NCBI GenBank assembly: GCA_001579985.1
Contig: LRSR01003315.1
Coordinates: 1-26,890 of the forward strand
Length of the DNA stretch: 26,890 nt
DNA from: Hypsibius dujardini
Taxonomy: Eukaryota; Tardigrada; Eutardigrada; Parachela; Hypsibiidae
Reading direction: 5' to 3'
The translations under genes and the position numbers were made by a program. The notes under the pieces were generated by a model, which searched no databases, was not told where the DNA came from, and worked only from the letters and a program-made list of their open reading frames with translations. This document shows, one piece after another, positions 10,101 through 20,000 of this stretch (position 1 is its first letter; the number at the start of each line of letters is the position of its first letter).

Positions 10101-11933
10101 CTTGTAATCCAAATTACTGTTGTGTCGCGCTCGTCTTACAAATACATCTAATTTTTTCAACTAGAATTCCATTCTGCAGCGGAACGCTCCGTTCTGCCTT
10201 TATGGACGATTTTTTACTCACATTTGTCGGATCGCTCCGGCGTTGATCGACCCCGTTGCGCATATTATCCTGCACGCGAACCTGCAGCGTCAACTCCTGA
10301 TCCATCCCAGGCGCCTCTCTGTCCAGCGCTTTCAACACCGAAATAATCCCACTCTCCTTGTCAATCGCCAGAAAATCCACCAGACCAGGGGCATCGTCAA
10401 AATTTAAATAATAATTAAGTGGCAAAAAGGCCTCCGAATCAGCGTCAGTCGCGTTCACTGTTAAAATGGAAAACTGCTCAAAAACAGTTAAATTATTTCC
10501 GTAGCTTTCCTGGACCAGGGTGACCACAGGAATCGAGCCGTTATACTGTAGCGGAAAATCAATTATTGGGTTGTTGTCGTTTTTGTCGGTAATCTTTAGG
10601 TTGATGAGGACCCTCGTTTGCTGGATCGGTTCGACACCCAAGTCTGTGACGAGCAGAGTGAACGGAAGGATTTTGATTTCCTCGTAGTCAAATGTTTTGT
10701 TAATTAACAGCGTAATTCGTCCATCATCCGTGGTGGGAGCAAATATGACGTGGTCTTTGTATTTGTCCTCGATGGACAACAGCTGCTTGTGGAAGGTGGT
10801 CGTGTCGTCGAGGTCGCTGACCAAGAAATCGACCCTGTTGACGCTGTTGTGGTTTTCCGGAACTTCCTGTTTGGTAAGGGCGTCAACAATTCATGATTTA
10901 AAATGAAGAAAACTGAATATTATCATGGGAAGATTAAAATTACATTTCTTTCAGTGTCGTGTCTAGAATTTGTGAACATTTTAAGCATTAATTGGTAAAG
11001 CGTACTAAACATAATTTCAGATTTATTTGCTCACTTTAACATTTAAAAGTATAATTTCAGAACATCTGAACATTTGCAATGTAAATAAGATCGTATAAAA
11101 GATGGTATAATTAATTTGACTGCATGTCTGTTAGAAAAAACTAGAGCAACGCAGTTCACAAACAACGCAAAAGAATTAACATTTTGGCAAGCCAAAAAAA
11201 AAATAAAAAAAATCGACCCGTTTATCGAATTCAGAATGAAATAACTCTGAAAGTTTTCAAGTCTTTGTTATTCGACATTTTTGAAAAATATTTAGGAAAC
11301 TAAATTTCGTACATTCTAGCGAAATCTAGCAATATTGATGTTATTAAGCATACAGCTTGACTTAAAGAGTTAGAATTCTTCAAGTTTAAATTTAAAATAA
11401 ACCCACCGGGGAAATCGAGTCTCCGTCAGGCACTGGGAGGCTGTTGAACGTAATGCTCGGCATATTATCGTTGAGGTTGTTGACTGTGATGGTAATGGGC
11501 AATTCATCCGTCTCCACACCGAATTTGGTATTTTTATCCTTTACGATCACCCTCGCAGTGATCTTCTCTGTTTGCTCACGATCCAAGCCTTTTATGACGG
11601 TCAGTTCGGCGACCCATACATTTCGAGTCGTGTTTTTATGTGATGTAACACTGATGTGGTCAGTCAGGCGGAAGTTGCCGTCCTCGATGCCTCTGGGTGA
11701 AAGGGCTCGTACAAGAATGATGCTGAACTCCAGGTCGCCTGAGGCATCTTTATCGGTGGCTTCAAATGTTACCATCAGGTGATCTTTAAGGTTTTCATCG
11801 ACCGCGAACGCTCGTGGGGCAAGCTCGGTAAATTCCGGTGCTTCATCGTTAACGTCGTCGACGGTAAGATCGACCGTGCAGATGGAGGTTGTAATCCCGT
11901 TTGTGCCTGTTTTGGCAAATAAATATTAGTACA

Positions 11934-11982
<49 letters not shown>

Positions 11983-13956
11983 TTGTTTGCCGGCTTGTCT
12001 GCACGCCTGTCTGGGTTTTATGTTGTCCGTCCTGACCTATATTGTCAATGGCCACTGCAATCTGATGTGTCCCGTTAGTTTCAAAATCCAGTCCTCGGAT
12101 CACTTGAATTTTGCCGGCTGACGTCACAGCAAAGTGCTCTTCAGTTTCCGCCAGTCGAAACTGTGTCCGGTCCCGATTTTCTGGGTCACGATCGTTGTCA
12201 CTCAACGTGGAAGTAAGTGCCATATCGAGCAGTTCGACGGGTTTTCCAGTGAAGATGGTCTCCTCTGTGGTTATTGCCAAGTGATTGACACCTTCGCAGT
12301 GGCGTTTGGTCTCAGGAAGCTGTATCAATTTTGCGTGCATGCTTAGAGTACGGTATACATAACCTTGTTCTGCATATCATCTGTCTTCTCCAGTGGTACA
12401 CTCACCATATAGAAGGACGCGTGATCGTTAACGTCAAGGACAGTCACGTTAACTCTTAATATCGACTCGGGAAGAGTTCCTGCTGCCGTGGCTGTTTGGG
12501 TGGCCTTAATGTTGAGGATCCTCGGAGTACGGATAACTTCAGCATCGAGCAGAGTTGAATTCTTCACTCGAATGCTGAGATTGTTGTCTCCCTGTACGTT
12601 GGTCGGAGAGACCTCAAAAATGTCGTCATCCACAATGTGCAGGGTGAATGCTGCGTTAGCTCCCTGTTAAACAAAAAGAGTGTCAACAACCATCGCCCCC
12701 AGCAGAATTGAAGTCGACGATGGAACACTTCCGCATAAACAGACTCTTTCCGAGGTTACTGGAATCGATCGACATATGAAAACTCGTTATGCCGGTACAT
12801 GACCTATAGGAAAGGGCCATGGAAAGCGACATTTTTTGTTCATAAACCAGTTTGCCATGGCAAGAAATTAAGATGAAAAATGTATTGACATTTTCAAAAC
12901 AAGTTTCATTTTTGGATACTCGTACTTCGCCAATGCACATAATTTTTTATTATCTTTCACAAAAAATTAACTGCACACGCTCTTTTTTGTTGGACGTAAT
13001 TGCTAACAACCTGTTTCTAAAAACGGTATCAAAGTACAGTATTTTCAAAATATTCACAGGCGTCAAAATAATGTGACTGTGTGATGCCTTGTTTCGTTGG
13101 AGCACTAAATGCTCCCCGATTTTCGCCTTATTTTAAAATAGAACTCCTTGTTTCCAAGAAATGTTCCTATGCACTGAACGGAACGAGCAAACGAACCAGG
13201 TCAAGGTCGCGAGCTCGAATGAATACCCCATCTGCCAGTTCAACGGCAGTTCCGGCGTTGGAGTTTTCAGTGACCGTCGCGGATATGACCGTGGTGCTTG
13301 AAATGGATTGGGAAGACCCGTTTGCCAGAACGATGAGAAACTCAGCCGCGTGATTGTTAACGTCCCTAACTGTGATGGTCAGTGCGATTTCATCTGTCCG
13401 AACTCCGACTTCACTTTTCTCATCCGTGACCATGACCCTCGCTTGGATGGTTTCGATCACTTCTCGATCGAATTCCTTGATGACTGTAAGTTGAGCGTCC
13501 CACGTTCCAGGAGCAGAGCTCTCTTGCGAAATGATGGAAAGGTGCTCACTCAGAGGAAAGTCGGAATCTTCAATGACTCCAGGTCCGTCAGCTCGTACCA
13601 ATTCGATAGAGAACTTAAGATCAGCCGAGGCATCTTTGTCTTTGGCTTGCAGCGAAACCAACGGATGGTCCTTGAGCTGTTCGTCGACAGTGAAGGCTAG
13701 CGAGGTTCTATTGGTGAACTCTGGAGGCTCATCATTAACGTCGTTGACAGTCAGATCGATTGTGCATGTGGACGTCTTTGTGATACCATTTGCGCCTAAA
13801 ATTTGAGAAAGAGTTGTAAATCCGGGGAGATTTACCTATTTCGTGACAACTTGGCTGTATGTTTATCAGATTTTTTGTCTATCTATACGCTTGCCTACCA
13901 TCAGCTTGCTTATTGCCCTCCTGAGTTCTTTCCGTTTGTTTGTCCGCCTATCCACC

Positions 13957-14003
<47 letters not shown>

Positions 14004-17000
14004 CTGTCTGTTTGTTTATCTGTCTTTCTGTCTGTCTCCCTGTCTGTTACTCTGTTAGTTTGGATGTCTGTCTGTCTATCGGTATATCTATTCATTCGTA
14101 AGGCTTTCAGCAACATTGACTACATGTATCTGTACTCTCAGTTTGTCTCTATTCTTGTTCCTGTTTGGCATTTATAAAAATTATTGAACGAACCCGTGTT
14201 ATCAATATCCACCACAATCCGATGGGACTGTGCTGCCTCAAAATCCAGCGTTCGGATGACTTGCAGTTTTCCGTCAGGTAAAATCGAAAAATGGTCTTCG
14301 GTATTTCCCAGACGAAACAGCCGTTGATCCCTGTTGACCGCGTCTCGGTCTGCGTCGCTTAGTGCGGCAGCGGCACCGAGATCCAACAACTCCACACGAG
14401 TGCCTTGATAGAAGGTTTCCGTTGTATTCATCACGTAGTGATTGATTCCTTCGCATGGCTCCGGTCTTCCGGGTGGCTACAAGAAAATCCATACGTGCGA
14501 GCATTCAACACCAAGAAAGATAAAATAAAAGGTCTGTTTAAAGTTTTCTTACCGTGTAGAAAGATTCGTGGTCATTCACGTCACCAACTGTGACTATAAC
14601 AGTCAAGGTTGATTCTGGCAAATTTCCGACTGTCGGCTGGTTCTGGGCGGCTATGATGGTCAGCTCAATCGGATCACGAATCTCCTCGGCGTCGAGCAAG
14701 GTCTTATTTTTCACGCGAATACTCAAGTAGTTACTGCCTTGAACGCTAACCGGAGAGACCTCGAAGATGTCATTCTCAACGATTCGTAGAGTGAAAGCAG
14801 CGTTCACTCCCTGGCAAAATATTTTTGGAAATTTGACGAATTATTTAGAAAATATTTTTTCAGTTAAAAAATATTTAGAACGTAGTAGTTTTTCAGTTAC
14901 TAAATATTTAATATTCTATAATTTAATGTTCAGAAGTACTTAAAGATATAAAAAATAGTGAAGTTGACGATACAGTTAACAATTTTGGTTAGTGATTCAA
15001 TTTTGGATGGTGATTGGTTGGCTGCACTGTCCAATATATAAGAATGCCAACCTGGTCGAGATCTTCGACTCGGATAAGGGCCCCGTTCTCCAGTTCCACG
15101 GCAGTACCGACGTTGGAATTCTCACTGACAGTTGCGAGTACAGGCCTCGTGATAGGTGTGGATTGAGTTAGTCCGTCACTGTCGACGAAGTAGAATTCAG
15201 CGGCGTGGTTGTTGACGTCGTCGACTTGAACTCGGAGGACCAGCGAAGAGACACAAAAAGCTTCGAAGCATCCGACTTCCGTGGCCTGCGTTAAACAATT
15301 CACTTACAATCGATTATTCACAGTAAAACTAACCACCGAGAGAACAACTTTTAAATATTAACTGACGAAATTGAGGGGCCTTTTCACAAATCAACAACGT
15401 AATCAAATTTTTGCCTAATGCCCAAATAAAGTTTGAAGTTTTAAAATAGAATAAATCTAACATGAACAATCATTCCGAAAATTACATATTCTGTAACTTA
15501 TGAATTAATTAAATTAGGAACATATGATCTTATTAATACGTATTAATTAAATATTTTCTTACTGATTAAATTTAACTAGGTACCGTAAATTTAACACTAT
15601 GTAACTTAAAATCAGTTAACTAGAGACTAATTGTAAGGTAAAGCTATAAAGCTCGCAAAAAGTGTTTCGAAATGCTCAAAATCAATATGAATTGTTAATA
15701 GTAAATTTGGTGAAATTTTAATTCACGATTCTGGTAAGTTATTCTAAACTCGTTTGCTTTTTGAATCCTTCCAAGCACGTACCGTTATGTTGATACGAAC
15801 GAAGCCTGGAGCCGAAAATGGGTTTAAGACAAAGACTTCTCCTTCCCCGTTGCCGGTGGTGCGAATGCCCAAATGCGGTAATGAGCTAGCATTGTCTGTG
15901 GAATCGAGCTCCACGAGAGTGTAAAGGATACGCCGTGAATTGGGTCCGTAGTCGCCGTCGATGGCAAGTACAGTGAGCACTGATGCGCCCTGAACAAAAA
16001 TACATGTTCAAGATAAAGAATAACTGAAAATGGTATTTTATTTCCACTGGGAAGGACAAGATATAAATAATATTTTTAAGTACTATTATCGGTATGTATA
16101 CACATGCATACATGGTCATAACTTATGTTAGAAATAAGTCACATACGCGCCAATGCGTTTTAAATATTTGTACAAATATGTTGCATTTATTATACATTAT
16201 ACAGTAATCTATGTACAATCTGTTGCATAGAGATCTATGTTTCATAGAGATCTATGTTTATACATTTATTATATATGTTCATATATATTATGTTTGCTTG
16301 CAATTTTGTATGAAAATCAACGTACCACAGCGATGTCTTCGTTGATAACCTTGAGGGGTGGGTAGCTGGAGAAAACTGGAGCGGTATCTTGCACGTCTCT
16401 CACAATGAGGGTGATGACGGTTTCAACGGAATTTTGTAGAACCTCGGGAAAACCGTTGGCATCCTGTCGAAGAGGCATGGTCACGGGCATGGTAATGTGG
16501 GTCAAGAAGCGGCATGGTTTCGTTGGGTAAGATGATAAGGCATTTGTGACTTACCGTCAGTTTCAGTTGAATGAAATGAACAGACTGTTTTTCGTAATCC
16601 AAAGGGGCGACTAAGAGGAGGTCGTGGCGCACGTCGTCGGAAATGTCTGCCAGGCAGCTCAATCCCGTTGAGTCTGAACAGTTGCCCAGTTTGAACGGGC
16701 ATGGTTCCAAACAATTTTCCTGCATAGTGCGAGAGAATTCACAGCAAGTTGCGGGAGCCATTTTTCGATATCTCAATTGTCAGGATAAGGACAAATATCT
16801 TTGATGCAGTAATAATTCAAGCAACGGAAATCATCTGAATTGTTAGGCCTATTCCTATACATCTATTGCCAGGCCTGAAATTACCTACTTGGGACGATTT
16901 CAGAGGGACCCACAATGTTGCTGCTTTATATTTTTTAATAGAGCTATAATTATTTCGATTTTCAAAATTAATTTTATCGGTCAGGATATGTAAACTTTTT

Positions 17001-20000
17001 TACGGCAGAATTTCAATGTTAGGAAAACAGTTCCCTGATTTTGACCGTGAAACCTTCAGTTTTACAGAATAATTTAATTTAACAAATTTGGATACTACTT
17101 TCCCTCTCAAACATCAATTTCAAATTGTTTGGCACTAGCATAATCGTTTTTTGATTTCAGAGGGCGGAGCTATGCGTCATTTCTCGATTATCACTCGGAA
17201 GTTTCCAGTCGGGCTCGACAATAACTTGCAGCTCCGCTACCCTGACGTCCAAAAAAGATTCTACTGATGGTGATCGATTTCAAATAGCATTTTGAGAAGG
17301 GCAGTGTCAACATTTTTAAAGTTTAACTATTTCCCAAATTTGAAGTATTTACAGTCAAAATCAGGGAAAATGGAATCTTCCAGAGTTTTCCCAACTTTGA
17401 AATTCTGCCGAAAAAAAGTTATTTAAGTCATATCCTGATTGATAACATTACTTTTGAAAATCATTGCGATTCTAGCTTTATTAAAAAAATATAAAACGGG
17501 CACATTTTGGATTCCCCTCTGATAATTGTCTCAAGTTAGTCGTATTTCCTGTAAAGTGAAACTCAAAAGACGTATGTCGCAATAAGCGTTTTGTACCCTT
17601 GCCCATCCGGAATTCGATTTGAACTAGATTAGCGTCAAGGAAATATTTTTTGGAGATCTGACGATCCGATATGTGTACTTTCGAAAACGGCTGGGATTGA
17701 GAGCGCATTTTTCAATAATTGGCCCATACCTATCGCTCCGCCCCATTACCCCCAAAAATATTTAGCTGCAGCCAATCCATTTCAATTCGAATCCGGTAGA
17801 AGTAGAGTTCAATGAAAGTTTATTTCATGTATACACGGAGTTCCACAATATGGGATTACCTACTGACAACTGTGAGTACTGACTAGCATAGTTATATTAG
17901 GCCCAAAAGGGTGTACCTTGGAATTTGGAATAGACCCGACTCCTCGTCGTGAAAGAGGAATTGAGTTAACAGACCAATTAATATTATTCTGATGACAGCT
18001 TCCTTCATTAAAACTGCTTTTTAACATTTCTAAATCTGATACATTCTTTTACTGTTATCGTGTACAACAACAAGCAGAACAAATTATTTACTCACAATAG
18101 TAAGACGGCGTACGTGCCATTCGCTTTGCCTAACGTCGGGGTCGTGTGAAACGAGTCGGACAATCCGATGTTCGTCACCAGTATTCTGTCGGTAACCAAC
18201 AACGAGTTTATCGCGAATCCATGTACGTTGGATTTGATTTAACATTTGCTGCGACGAAGTACCTCGTCGATGGCGAAGAGTTCTTGCTGTGCAACTATCG
18301 GCAGCAGTTTATTTACACCAAAAATGATGGGAATTTGGTTGACGAAGATGTTGGCAGTTTTCGTGTCGTGCTATATCAGAAACGGACGATGCCGTGAGAG
18401 CTAGAATGGCACGAATGAGCGGCGTACATGAATGCGCCAAACTATGAGCTAACCAGTGTTCCGGAGAGGTCCCGCAGCTCAAACTGTGCTGGGCAAAACG
18501 ACAGCTTCACTGCCTCGCTAATAGGTGTATTTGTTAGAAACGGCTAGAAAGTCCGAAGGAACAAAAGTTTCGCTATTTATTGTTAGACGAGTTAGGAACA
18601 CAAGCGTATCTTATGTACAGAGGCTCGTTTAGGGTCCTTACAAGTCGGAACCAGGACCCTCATGGTAAGGCGAGGGAGTGGACAAAAGGGCAATATGCAT
18701 TTTCTTTAACTCAATCTACAATTCGGCATCTTTTCGCTGTTCATTTTGAATCTTGTAGGGGTGTGGGGGATTGATTTCCAAAGCCCCCGGAATTCAATTT
18801 TGTTTCTAAAAATTCAATTTTTCCATGAAATGTGGACCGTTCTTTAATATTTTGAACCACCCGTTTGCATTCGTGAATAGGGAGCTTATATGGGAACTCA
18901 ACAAACCTCAAATTTGAAATGTAACGACTTACGTGGCACCGGATTGCTAATCATACAAGAACGATTATCAAGTCATCAATCAAAGCATTCTCAGTCGTTG
19001 ACACCCTTTTGTTCTCTGATTGGTCATTCTGTACGTGGCCTAGATTCATCTGGATTCATTGTCGTTGAAAGTTTCATGCAAGTTTTGGGATCTTTTCTTT
19101 TTGGCACAATATCAGTTGCACCTCTTGCAGTAGAAAGCGATTCTCGCTCCTGTTTTATATAATATGTGTCATGTATATCATTTTATCATCGCTTTACCAT
19201 TGCGTCTACGGAGAGACCATTAATACTTTAATCATTACTATGAAATATTCCCGTCTGATTCATTCATCCCCATTCAAATCGTAGGGCCTCGAGCATCTTT
19301 TCATTATTCTGCCACGATAGGTATATCCACCTGATTTCCTGCCACATGTTCGAGTCATGGTCGCCCTGCCATTGAATCAGTCACTGACGATATATCCCAT
19401 GCCATCGCATAAACATCACAGATCGAACTAAAGTTTTTAAAGTTATTAAGCCCCAGGGGGGCCTTGGAAATCAGACCGCCATACCCCCACAAGTTTCAAA
19501 GTGACCAGGAACGATAGACCGAATTTGAGGTTCAATTGAGAAAAAAATGCATTTTGCACCCCTGGCCCTGCCATGACGGGTCCTGGTTGGTTCCGAGTTG
19601 TATGGACCCGAAACGAGACTCTGCTTATATAAATGTTACGAGTACACAAGTATGTGAGAAAGCCTTACTTTACAAGTCTCCCATGTGTAGTCGGACTTTA
19701 CGTGAACAGATACCGCTTCATTCACCACGGCTGACACTTCGAAGCAGGTAGAACAGCTGCCACTCAGGGTCACAAAGGTATTAGCTGGTATAGGGCCGTC
19801 AGTGATCGCTATAGTGGCGTTACCGGTCACTGTAGTCCCGCCGTTCTTGGTTTCTATAGTGGTGACCAATGATCCTGTAAGAATGTACACGAGAGTCTGC
19901 ATGTGTCATGTCATGTTTAGGGCGTATGGAATGACTCAGCAATTTATCTGCAACAAACCTGGACTGGCTTGTTCTTTAATTATGAGCTGTCCAGGGGGAA

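Larger units (their letters stand above)
11457..13351 (-). other. Cadherin three-repeat block, copy 2
   Basis: Runs from VNNHAAEF in exon 9 to VNNLNDNMPS in exon 12. Markers in order: ENSNAGTAVELADG, DLDL, NAAFTLHIV, DVNDHASFY, CEGVNH, LSDNDRD, AIDNIGTNGIT, DVNDEAPEF, VDENLKDHL, LTVIKGLDRE. The complete exons are 258 nt (12406-12663) and 283 nt (12037-12319). The 258-nt exons are about two-thirds identical at protein level by eye count (about 58 of 86). Confidence 0.9.
16720..19668 (-). other. Cadherin intron 2, repeat-rich
   Basis: A 2.9-kb phase-0 intron between exons encoding WETCK and ENCLEPC. It holds foldback copy B (16885-17539), a half-core fragment (about 17726-17800), a decayed coding-like stretch (18102-18546) and a large inverted-repeat structure (18605-19630). 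No additional cadherin exon was seen; phase and the Cys-rich context join well without one. Confidence 0.7.

Noticed and set aside
10697-10906. Plus-strand frames over cadherin exons (also at 11444-11782, 13308-13806)
   Set aside because: Antisense shadows of well-supported minus-strand cadherin exons with DVNDN-type motifs.
13803-14177. A Cys-Leu-Ser-Val-rich protein frame, and its Thr-Asp-Arg-Gln antisense
   Set aside because: Both are translations of the TGTC microsatellite inside a cadherin intron.
16423-16776. Reading straight from cadherin exon 3 into downstream sequence as one exon
   Set aside because: The frame crosses a strong GTAAGT donor and shifts away from the ETVITLIVRDVQDTAPVF frame. 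A short 91-bp intron restores phase 0.
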